In this document: positions 10,301-20,700 of the stretch, piece after piece
Layout of the letters: the number at the start of each line of letters is the position of its first letter
Numbering within the stretch: position 1 is the stretch's first letter
Source: Steinernema hermaphroditum
Lineage: Eukaryota; Nematoda; Chromadorea; Rhabditida; Steinernematidae
Direction: 5' to 3'
Assembly (NCBI GenBank): GCA_030435675.1
Contig: CM059621.1
Span: forward strand, 6,572,001 to 6,636,000
DNA: 64,000 nt
Notes under the pieces: generated by a model
Databases searched by the model: none
What the model saw: the letters and a program-made list of their open reading frames with translations, nothing else
What the model was told of the DNA's origin: nothing
Position numbers and translations under genes: made by a program

Positions 10301-13300
10301 TCAACTCGGGCGGTATGAGCGTTTGTGGAAGACCAGATGTAGGTTCCTGTGCCACCGCTAGCCTGAAACGCCATCTTTTGTGTATATTGTTGCGTAAAGG
10401 TTCCTACCGTGAATCTGTAGTTGGAACTATGCTTTGAGGAAAGAGGCAAAATAAGACGCTTAGGAGAGAGTTCAATGGGGTCGGAGATCTGGACGGCGCG
10501 CTGGCCAGTGACTCGAGCGTTGATCTTGTGCTCTTGACCGTCGTGACCGAAGATGGAAACGAACGATGACTGGATGTTGGTCTTGCCCGAGTTGGTAGCC
10601 TTGACGACAAACCAGGTTCCGTTTTTCGATTTCTCGATGACATCGAAGTGCTCTTCAGGGAAAATCGTTTCGAAATTGGCCGTCTAAATGAGCGCTGTAT
10701 TCATGGGCTCTTCAGCTATGCTGATACCTCGGGGATGAGAATGGCGTTCCCGAGTTGGTCGAGTACGCGGATGGAGATGGTGTAGGTGATGTCCTTCTCC
10801 AAGTACCACGAGTTTCCGCGATCGATGGTGAACTCGATTGTGTCAGGCTCCACAACGTAGATGTGCGCGGATTCGGGCTTGATTCCGAGCTTTCCTTCGA
10901 TATCTAAATGCGACTTTGTACATACTGTTTCAGAGAGAAAAGCTCACTTCTATCAATAAGAGATATTTCGGTTTGTCCAACTTTCTCGGCGATGACCGTC
11001 GATTCCTCATTTTTGAGAGAGCAGACGTCGTTGTTGCTCAGCTTCAGGTAGTACTGACGAGACGGCAGCTCGATGGGTTCAGTGCGCCCGCTTTTGATAA
11101 GTTGGATACCGTATTGGATGGTTGAATGCGGTACGATATAGACGTCGCTTGAGGGGACAAGAATGAGGTTTGCGACGACGACAAGATCGATGGAGTTTCC
11201 GGAGATGTTCTGAAATGTCGGATGTTGGTCCTAGTCTTCAGATAATGGGGAAAATCAGAAAGATACGAAAGTGGTCAATCGCTATTGGCTAATTATGCAT
11301 TATTTTGTCGTTGATGAATTGGTTGCTTACGATTAGGGTTGTCGAATATTCGAAAATCTTCGAATATCGAATCGAATATTCGATATTCGAAGGTTCTCGA
11401 ATATCGAATCGAATCGAATATTCGATATTCGAAGATCTTCGAATTTCGAATCGAATCGAATATTCGATATTCGAAGGTTCGAATCGAATCGAATCGAATT
11501 TTTTTTTTGATTTTTTTTCTGAATTTTTTCAGAGTCCTATTTGTGGCCTTTTTAAGTACCGCTGTAGACAGAGGTTTTCCAACTCATGGCAAATCAAAGT
11601 GAGCATAGAAGAGTGGTTCTGCACAGAGTGTGCGCAGAAGAGAACGGCAAGAGTGTACTTCCCTTTTACCATTCTATGTTTTGTCGCCACAACCGTCCTT
11701 CTGCTCTTTCTCCCTTTCTTATTAGCTGGTGTATTCTAAGCCAGCATTCTACGTGCCTTTTGCAATAAGGACTGCATCGATTGGTTTCACCTAGTATCTC
11801 CACCTAGTGAGCAACTGTAGCGTGGTACCTAAGAGACAGCGGGAAATGACACTATGTTTTCTATTGGGTTGGAACATTGAAAATGGGACACATGGAAAAC
11901 ATTAAATAATGAAAAAGATGGCCTTTCCTGAGCACTATGTTAACTCCAACGTTTACGGTACGTTAAGTACTCCAACAGACAGTGGAGATATGCAGGTACA
12001 TAGCTATCGATCGCAGCTAGTAAGCCCAAACAGCACTTCTGCATAACAGAAATAGGGGCCAAATGTGGAAAAAAATAGTTTTGGTTTCCCCAAAAGTCTG
12101 ACTACCCTAGACCGCATCTTTTCAAGTTAATGTCCACAACGGCTCTTCACTTTGAGCTCAGAGATTCCTGTTTTCAGCCCTTACAAGAACTTTTTCAATC
12201 TATCTCACTGTCGTACTATATCATTCTCTGAAGCATCTCCGCGCAATAGGGCGGGGGCTAAAGTTCAGCAAAAAAACGTCTGCGCGCTGTGTAGGTCGCT
12301 AGATGTGTAGTCATTGACGACCGTCACTGTCGCCATTGCCCCGATAGCCCTAGAGCCTAGGCCGCTTGCGGCCTAGGTCTTAGCTCATCTTCAGTAGCAA
12401 CGCATTCCTGCTAAGTAAATGTAAGACAATAGAGACATCGATGGCTCTCCGAGCACTGTTTTCTTCGCGATTGAGTGTTGTCAGAGCGAGCAAAACCTTC
12501 GCAATACGTTTGCGGACGACCAGAAATCTACAGAATGATAGTGAATCAGGCAAAAAAGAAGGACGGACTGCTACGAAAATACTACCAGCTAGTAATACAA
12601 CACGTGACACACGCTAAAACTGCTATCGGTTGGCTCATTGGCAGCGCGGCTGCCTGCCATGCTGGGGGTCGGGGGTTCAATCCCTCGTGATGCCTGCCAC
12701 TTTTTTATTCGATATTCGGAAATCTTCGAATAGCGAATCGAATCGAATATTCGATATTCGAAGATCCTCGAATATCGAATCGAATCGAATATTCGATATT
12801 CGAAGGTTCTCGAATATCGAATCGAATCGAATATTCGATATTCGAAGATCTTCGAATATCGAATCGAATCGAATATTCGATATTCGTAAAAACTCGAATT
12901 ATTCGATTCGATTCGATTCGATTCGATTCGACAACCCTACTTACGATTCTCTACTCCCTTTTTGGCTTGGAGCATCATTTTAAAGATCCCGCTCTTCGGC
13001 ACTTCATCATATCTCGGCACACCTACCTCGAAATAACTCTCCGAGAGCTTCGCCGTCAACGTAGCAGACCCAGTGGAATATCCCTCGACGAGAATCACGA
13101 ATCCCTTCTTCTTGGCGTTCTCCAGCTTCTGGATGCCCTCTGGAGCTTCGTATCTCGATTGACTGAACGGGACGATGCGAAGAGGCTTCACTTCGGCGCC
13201 GGAGAAGTTCCATTCGAAAGGAATGTCTCCCAGGTTCGAGAACCGATCGCCTTCGCGGTTGAACGCCTCGACGATCATCTTGGCCGGAGCGGCGTCGATG

Positions 13301-13737
13301 TGGAGAATACGGGTCGTTGTTGTGATGGAGATCGATTTGATAACGTCGACTGTCACTCCACAGCTGAGCGATGTTCCCGTCTCTGAACTCAACATCTAAG
13401 ATCGCAGGACTCTCGATCGTATCTTACGAGTATCTTGAGCAAAAATAACGGCAGAATGTTCTTCGGCGTGCTTCGAAACGGCCGTCACTACGGCCCGAGA
13501 CGAGCAACCGCTAGGATGGGCGTCGACGGTGTGGACGGCGACGATTTCGGGACGCGTGGAGCGCCACGAGAAGCATCCTCCTTTGGGGTCGGTGACTTCG
13601 AGGAGGAAGGAAACGGGATTGGTCGGGTGATAGGGTAGAAGAACGCGAGGAACATTGAGTCGGAAGGCCTCAGCGTTTTGTGGACTGAGTAGGCATATCC
13701 ACAGTAAGGTGAGCGCCAAAAAGTTTGGCAAACTCAT
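7339..13737 (-). CDS. npp-12: nuclear pore membrane glycoprotein gp210 (Nup210/NPP-12 homologue), shortened
   Basis: Single-pass nuclear-envelope protein whose large lumenal part is a chain of Ig-like repeats. Thirteen exons join in frame: 13737-13428, 13382-12955, 11209-10948, 10903-10728, 10683-10014, 9905-9559, 9513-9349, 9302-9113, 8739-8294, 8243-8052, 8008-7849, 7803-7612, 7568-7339. This gives 1255 aa. A TTTTCAG two bases before the ATG suggests trans-splicing. The start has a signal peptide, then RLNVPRVLLPYHP, typical of gp210. Later family-like blocks include IYVVEPDTIEF, GGPRPWVLD, GNKRTSTNPFPAVAVAE and TIHDLC. Near the C-terminus a hydrophobic segment (MLVMVTISLAFVYFGF) is followed by a Ser-rich cytosolic tail ending SLTRN. 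Known family members are about 1850-1890 aa; the missing part lies between the IHDLC repeat and the membrane-proximal region. Intron 2 contains a transposon. Confidence 0.92.
11326..11333. repeat. target-site duplication, left copy
   Basis: CTTACGAT, identical to 12940-12947, directly flanks the TAGGG end of the inserted element. An 8-bp duplication is the hAT superfamily signature. Confidence 0.85.
12356..12377. repeat. perfect palindrome, 10-bp arms
   Basis: CCTAGGCCGC, two T, then GCGGCCTAGG: a perfect hairpin-forming sequence in the middle of the hAT-type element. It may be a recombination or protein site, or the seam of an older rearrangement; function unknown. Confidence 0.7.
12624..12706 (+). 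pseudogene. tRNA-Gly(GCC)-like Pol III unit inside the transposon
   Basis: An A-box-like TGGCTCATTGG at 12631-12641 and a strong B box GGTTCAATCCC at 12674-12684 are spaced as in a tRNA gene. A seven-base loop CTGCCAT at 12654-12660 gives a GCC (Gly) anticodon. A run of six T at 12701-12706 follows as a Pol III terminator. The anticodon stem has two mismatches, the T stem is imperfect, and I cannot pair the acceptor arms, so this is a degenerate tRNA or tRNA-derived SINE head and not a working tRNA. Confidence 0.55.
12940..12947. repeat. target-site duplication, right copy, overlapping a splice-donor-like sequence
   Basis: CTTACGAT; read on the minus (gene) strand it is ATCGTAAG. With the adjoining T of the transposon it makes GTAAGT, a consensus 5' splice site, a few bases inside gp210 intron 2. 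Confidence 0.85.
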
Positions 13738-15619
13738 GCCTGAAAACCGAAAACAATATGCGTGCAATTAGAAATTAGAAAACGGCCGAAAACTATGTCA
13801 AGTTTAAATGAGGTCATGATCGCGTGCACGTGGAAGCCGTTAATGGTGATGATTAGGATATCACACATAGAAAAAAAGGTCCAATGAGCTGGAAAAATTA
13901 TAAAAATTCCCATTAAATTACGCACAATAAAGATATCAAAGTGATAAGCGTCAAACGAGGAGGGGAAATTCGAATTAAATACAAAATGGCGCGGCGGGTG
14001 TTCGCGCAAAGACCGCGTCGCTTCTCGAAGGTGTCACTTTGAGAAGGCCTTGAAATGAGGCGCGTGGGTTGTTTATGAAGATCGTTGACCTTGTGGGGTT
14101 TTGGCGCCATTGCAGACGTCACTTGTAATGCACAATTAATCCATCAGTTTGAACGCAAGATGAGATATAGTGAGAATAAGATGCAGAATAAAAAGCCCAA
14201 GAAGTGATCGGATAGAAGTACTGGATTGCATAGACCATATTGGCTACCATATCAGTGGAACTCGGACTTCAGATTACTCAATTATCAAAATAAAAAATCA
14301 GCAAAAGGACGAGACTTAGCTAGCCTCTGAAAGCGATCTCTCCATTTTTGCTTATTTTCGAGACATTTCATAAAATTCATATAGGATGTTCAAAAAAATG
14401 AGAACAGAAAGGTAATCAAGACTGGCAGCAAACAATTCGCGTTCAGGGTTCTCATTACAGAAAGTGCTCTTCCAAATATCAGAATTCAGAGAGAATTCAG
14501 TTCCCAAATGAATCGAACCAGGATTAACCAAGACATCTAAAAGAATTATCTGAATGTGTGAACTTTAGTATTTGGTTTTGGCGGCAAAAGGAGCTGTTTG
14601 CTTCGATATCATCACACATTATGTAATCCGAAGGCATAACTGATTCACGCATTCGAATGAAGAAAATAACAGTGCATATGGAACCTTTGTTTCTCTTTAC
14701 AGCGGCGCGAAAAGATAGCAATCTGCCAGCAGGTAGTTAACAACATAATAAAACAAATCTAGAATGAGCTACAGGGATGGTCCGTTACGAATTTGGCAAT
14801 TGAGCAATGCTACCTTTTCGCGCATTTAATTAACGTTAGTAATTAACACCTGAATTGGGCATTTTGATTTCAGGGAATGCGTGTCGGGACCAAATACTTT
14901 TAGGCATCCGTTTCGCTTTGCTTGGTGATGATCCTCTTTTGGGCAAATGGAGTCAAAGAATTTTGTATTTTTTAGTGCATGACGGCAATCTTGAATCACT
15001 TCTAGTGATGTCTTTCATTTCAATGGCGCAGAAGCGCTTTAGTGTTGAAACTGCAGATTTCAGGGGACACAGCAACGACTCTTGACTTTCATTTGTCTCG
15101 GTGGCGATCGGTCGGTCTCTCAGAAGTTCGCCCAATGAGTTCAGTGACTTGGTGACACATAGATTCTTTTGTTACATTTTTGGAATTACCGTAATCCTGT
15201 GAGGTGTCGAAAAGTAAATGACTCGGACGCATTGCACTGCGATTGGTCGGGTGGTCTGTCCGCTTTCTCAAAAATGAATTGAGTGAGCGGTCGTTCTTGG
15301 CGATCATTGTGGGAACAGTGATCACAATGGCCCTCGGAACGCTCCGGCTCCCAGCAGGTCTGGAAAACCAGGAAGCGGTAGTTCCATCGTCTCGCCAAGA
15401 AGCTCTTCACCGCCGCCCACTCACGAAGTACTTCCGAGATCTGATGGGATTCCAATTCGCATAGACCATTCCGACGCTACTGGATTCTGTCGTTCGCGAC
15501 CTTGATGCCCGCGAACACAATATTTATTAATGAGCCTTTCTATGCCTTTGTTCATGGAATAACAATTATTAGCAGGTAGGACTCCTTTCCTTTCTTGATT
15601 ACTGTATCCTCTGCGTTCA
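13738..15619. other. intergenic, 5' flank of gp210, with repeat copies
   Basis: Upstream flank of the gp210 gene. I see no supported gene. A CAGACGTCAC (CRE-like) word lies near 14113-14122. Between about 15100 and 15430 there are two pieces of a dispersed repeat that recurs elsewhere in the window. Confidence 0.55.
15236..15425 (+). repeat. dispersed repeat, copy 1
   Basis: Contains GATTGGTCGGGTGGTC, then GAGTGAGCGGTCGTTCTTGG, then an ATGATCGCC/GTGATCACAATGGCC-like part and GTAGTTCCATCGTCTCGCC. The same order of words recurs at about 31496-31690 and 45853-46000. A shorter related piece lies immediately upstream at about 15104-15150. No coding capacity is conserved between copies, so I read it as a non-coding mobile-element family. 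Confidence 0.65.
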
Positions 15620-17733
15620 TTAGTACTTTCTGTACGGGTTCGAATGTATGGGTTCTACAACCATTTTCCGTGATATTCTGGCGCGGATCTCAGGATTGAG
15701 GACAATAAATGACAATCTAAACATTGATATTGTTTTGAGAATTTCCTGGCCACAAACATACGGATTGACAATGTGTGCACCCAGGACGGTGACTGCCTCG
15801 AGAATGGCCAGAGGGATGTTGACCTCTCCGGGAATGTTCCTATAGTTCTGGTGAGCCACAACAGCGCGATTGCACAACATGATTACGTTTTCGATGGCGC
15901 TCTGAATATTTCACCATTTATTGCAACCTCCTCTAGGGATACGGTACCTGTTTAAAAAAGCGAACGTTCAGTTTGAACAATCGATCGTTCTTTCTCTTCT
16001 TTAATCAATGAAAATAAACTGCCGTTATGTTTTGCCTACCTTTTGAACGTAGACTACTTTCACGATGGAAAAGAGGTCGATGACCAGAGTGAAGACGCAG
16101 ATGACAAGGCAGAGATGGTTCACGATGGTTCCCACATAGGAAAAGTTTCTCTCCTGGCCGGCAAAACACTTGAGGAAGATGTAGCCGAGCTGCTGTGGAC
16201 TGTAGCCGACAAAGTTGCACGGGAACACTGAAAGATTTGGATACTGTGGAGACTCTTGGGGCTGCGACCTTCCTATAATATACCCGGGGTGTACTCTACG
16301 GATCTTCTACTAGCAATGACCTCTAAAAACGATCAGCGGTTTACCGCCTATAGGATACTAGTATCGTGTTGCCCGCTGGGCTACGAATTCGTGCGCATCC
16401 CCAGAGGGTCAAATTCCCGCGCAGTCGCGTTCGAGACCTTTAAAAAGAAACATCAGTGCTAAATATATCGTTTCGTAAAGATCGTTTCGAACTGAACTTT
16501 AGATTTTACTTTGTTGTTTTACACTCTGCTTCTCTTGTTGTTTTGATCTATTTGTATAATCATATGATGACGGCAACGGTCATCAAACGTCTGAACCTAA
16601 CATTAGGTTCCAAAGATCAAGTACATCTACTAGCTTTGTTGACAAAGTGAAGATTAGAAGACCTAAAGCAGAACTGACAGTCCAAAACTACTGCATTCCG
16701 GCAAAATAATGGTCCGGCATGTTACTATTGGACTGCTTCACCAATTGGAAACGTTGGAAGGCGGGGAGTTAACAGAACATGGAGATCGGATTGGACATCT
16801 TTTTGAGATTTGTTACGATACATGGCGCAACAGGTGCATTCTGCAGTAACGACGCAAATCTCAAATTTTAAGATTCAAATCTCGAAGTCAGGACAGAACA
16901 GGCCACCGAAATCTAGAAGAATACAATGGATAAGCAGCAAATAAAAGTGTGGAGTTGAGTGTAGTCAACGATGCACCTGTCTGTTTCAAGTGTGTCCTAA
17001 AAATGGTAATAATACGTTTCTCGTTTGGGACATTTTCAATAGTGCAATATTTTAAATCGTTTAGGATGAAGAAATGTGGGTCTTTTCGCCAATTTTTTGA
17101 CAACATGCTTATGGATTTCATAGGGGCTCCCTTTACAATATCAGGTGAATCAACATGAAACACAACCTACCGAAAAAGAAAGCGGCCACAAAGAGTCCGA
17201 CGCACCAAGTGAATGCTATGATCACACATCTGTTCTTCTTCGAGAAGATCGACGCGTATTTGAGAGGGAAGTACACCGCTATGTTCCGATTGACCGCAAT
17301 GAATCCGTGCGTGAGGCACGCACTGACTGATCCAACAACAAGGATAATATACGGCGCTATCCCGAACCACAGCTTTATCTGCTGAGGCTGGCTGAAATTC
17401 GAGTTTCACATCTCCGTCTTTTATAAATTCTTACAGAAGTGTGACAGGAGCGGTGTAGAGGACGTGAACGACGCTGTTGACCATTTCTCCGATGGTTCGA
17501 CTCGCCCAGAGCCAACCGAAAGCGTCGTGGAAGATTTTCACTGTTCTTATGTAATACAGGTTCGTGCTCCCCAGGATGAGGCCTAACGAGGCGAGCTGAA
17601 GACAAGGGGGTCCAAATGAAATCTGAGCCGAACTTACTAATAATACTGCAACACCAAATGCTGCGTTTTCCTGGGACATTTCCCCAGTTCCTTGCAGTTC
17701 AGTGCCATAGAAAAATTGAGACGAGTTGTTCAT
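15620..17733 (-). CDS. serpentine chemoreceptor, SRX-like (seven-transmembrane)
   Basis: Six exons join in frame: 17733-17638, 17595-17435, 17391-17171, 16227-16040, 15901-15762, 15716-15620, giving 300 aa. The second exon has FGWLWASRTIGEMVN and LYTAPVTLL; the third has CLTHGFIAVNRNIAVYFPLKY, a DRY-like region after helix 3; the last has NPLSFIVLNPEIR, an NPxxY-like end of helix 7. These fit the nematode Srx chemoreceptor family, whose members act in ciliated sensory neurons. The family call could be off by one serpentine class, but a 7TM chemoreceptor is secure. The start is the ATG at 17733; a second Met (MSQENAAFG) lies downstream. Intron 3 (about 943 bp) is much larger than the others, and I see no exon inside it. 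Confidence 0.8.
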
Positions 17734-20700
17734 TGATGGCACTAGAATATCACTCGGTTATGTGGCTGAAGGAAGCGAAAACACTACGCAAATTTATGCC
17801 CTAAGGGATTCAAACGCGCCAGACGTACAACTTCTAAAGAGATACAAATGAGTGCAGCAGGCAGTAAAAGCACGATTATAGGAAATGCCCAATCCCACAA
17901 AGCATTTGGTGCAATTGCGCAAATGACTATATATTAAAGAATGACCTAAGCAGGATACATAAATACAAATTTCGCCATTCGGACATGTTCGATTTGTTTT
18001 TCGCCGAAGTTAGCCAGGCAGACCTTCTTAATTCCATGGGATTAATCTCACAGCGTACAGACAAGGTGCAAGATGCAATGTAGCCAAACACACGAGAACT
18101 GCAGTGAAAGATCAATGTTGGCTTCGTAGTGATGTCAGCCTGATGACGTTCGGACAGTTATGGATTACTGTATTGGGCAATGAAAGTGGGTCATCCATAG
18201 TTAAAAATAAATGGCGCTACGGCTTCGCATTTTTCGGCTTTTTTTATACGGATTTTGCTGGAAAATTGAAGATGTTTTCTTGAGCAATTATGCGCTAGTA
18301 AGCTCCGCGCGTGGAAGTAAGGCCAAGAATTTGGTATATAAATCCGAGATTTGCAAACAAGGCCCTTGTAAGGGCACATCTAAGCTTGCTCCCCTCCGAT
18401 TCAGCTTAAATTTTGCGCACTAAATCTATTGCCTGAGTGTACTACTCCTGTAAAATATTAGCTGCTCATGGGCACTTCAGGCATTTTATCCGTTCTCACC
18501 GAAGACACATCCGTTTCTTAGCCGCGCTTCCTAAGTGCTCTAGTACATTCTGGTATCCTTGTACGGGAAGAATGAATGAACACTATGCAACCAAAACAAA
18601 AACAGGAGTTTAAGTAGTCATGCATTGGATCACTTGGGAATCACCGGTGAGAAACAAATATTTTGTTTGTAGGAGGCCTAATCGACGAAGTACACTTTTA
18701 TATGTATCCTTGCCACTTATAATACCCTACTTAAAGAATAATATCACAAGACGCATTAAGTGTTTTTAGTAAAAAAGCATGCATTTATTTTTCCGTTTCA
18801 TAACAATAAATAGCCTTTTCTTTGTATCAGGCATTCTAATTATAGGTAAAAAGGCGGCTAATATCCTGTGAAATAAAAAGACACAAAGGAGATTGATAAG
18901 TGGATATTGTACATACATACGGAATAATTGGAATTGGATGATAGTGATAAACCGCAAGTCATAGGTTAAAAGGTCCACGAGGACGAGTACAAAGACGGTT
19001 TTGAAGAGTAGCTTGCAAGGATGGACATGTTTTCGCCGGACTTAGCGGGACTATTTAATTCCGTGGGACAGCCACATGGAGTACAATCGAGGTGGAGGCG
19101 TTACTGAGAAAAAAACGAATCGTATGTCTGTCGGGTGGCGTGAGAGCTGCGCTATTATAGAACATCGCTTGTGATCTCCGAAAAATGCCATTTTAAAAGG
19201 GAAAGGTCAAAACTAACTGAACGGATCTTTTCCTGAAAGAAATCTTATTCTCCTCTTAGATTTATCTGGAATTCTAAAAGAAATCAGGATTGACAAGAAA
19301 ACGGATGTATTCCAAGATTTTGAGCGGTGGTGTAGTGATGCAGCGAAAGTTCATTCTCAAACTTCTGTAGGTCTCCAGGGAACGGATAAAGTCGGTTGTA
19401 ATTCCAGAGTAATGTCACTTCATTTTAATCTTTATCCATGACAGTATTTCACAAAGGAAGTGACATTTCTGGGGTAACTTTGAGCGATTCACACGCGCGT
19501 TGACTTTTAACCAGCAGTTGTGTTATGACTGTACAGCGGCGCCATCTCGCAAAGAATCGAGAACACTCTGAAAATTAGTGAACAGCACTTTAATGGTAGA
19601 GCAACGCTGCTTAGGATCGCCTCTCTCTTCCAGTAGTCTCTCAGACTAGCTGCCAGATTGATCAGATGCACTGAGCAGCGAAGCTTGTAGGAGGATGCGA
19701 TCTCGTTTACCAAAAGGCCTTCTTTGTACGTCGATATATCACTCTAATGCGATGCTCTTCTTCTTAGAGTGTGAGAGGACAAGCCATTTCCTGCCAAGCT
19801 ATGGGTTGTTAAGTTGAAAACGGGTCACTCCCTCAATATCCTCTATTTGCGCTCTATTTACTCCTTGAGTGAAATCGATGGGCATGTTCTTGAGTACAAT
19901 TAACTCTCACGCCACACTAAGACGCTTGTCCTTTCATTTTCCCTGATGTTGGAGGCCTATTCTGTCCTGACGATCCTCAACCTGACACTTCGAGATTGCA
20001 AAGTGCACTCCTTTGTGCAGGTTTCTTATGGTATTAATTGTGTGATAAAGTAACTCCGACCAGCATGAACCTCCTCATCGTTCTTTCCTGGGGGATCTTC
20101 TTCACATCGATGGCCCTTTTGGCTTGCATTCGTATACGTCTTTTAAATCTAAGATCCTATTGATTTGTTTGACAAACAGGTTCGGAATTACATATTTAGA
20201 AAAACATAACAATTTATGCCATAGCATAAAAGCATTTGTTTAATTCGTACATTTCATAAATATTTATCTTCTTTGTAATATTTCTTTCCTTCTCAATATC
20301 AGTACATAACTACTGTACTACTGCATCTTCTTCGAGAATGCCGCCTTCGCTCCAGCCAATCAACAACAAATCATCAAAAAGAGTTTCGCAGGGTTCAAAA
20401 TTTCGAGATACGCTTGATTTTAGTCGGTTTATTATTTCTGGCGCACCCTATAAGTGTCCAATCTCTTCCGCGTCAACTTGTTTTTCTCTTCCTGCTTCAC
20501 ACGTCACCACGCGTTTGTCCCAGTGACAAAAACATCCCTCAGGGGCCTTGGCCGTGAGTGCGTCATCACTGTTTTTCCATAATCGATAGAATACGTGTGG
20601 TCGCGAGGAGCGTGTCCACGGCATCGCCATCCACTCTCCATTAGCTCCTCTGTCGCGCGTTCCTCAAGGCTGCCTCGACGAGACCAGCCAACATATATCC

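Larger units (their letters stand above)
11334..12939. mobile_element. non-autonomous hAT-type DNA transposon (1606 bp) in gp210 intron 2
   Basis: The element begins TAGGGTTGTCGAAT and ends with the exact inverse complement, ATTCGACAACCCTA. It is flanked by perfect 8-bp direct repeats (CTTACGAT at 11326-11333 and 12940-12947). An 8-bp target duplication and TAGGG-type ends are typical of hAT elements. Just inside each end are long arrays built from TCGAA, ATTCGAT and CGAATATTCG words (about 11345-11505 and 12705-12930), which are self-complementary and make very long imperfect terminal repeats. The middle has no transposase-like frame, so mobilisation would need an enzyme from elsewhere. It contains a tRNA-like unit (12631-12706) and a perfect small palindrome (12356-12377). 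Family assignment is from termini and duplication only. Confidence 0.85.

Noticed and set aside
11305..11739. 144-codon frame with repeated SNRIEYS units
   Set aside because: It is a translation of the TCGAA terminal array of the transposon, open in several frames by periodicity.
12624..12706. Functional tRNA-Gly gene
   Set aside because: Mismatches in the anticodon and T stems and no pairing acceptor arms make a working tRNA unlikely.
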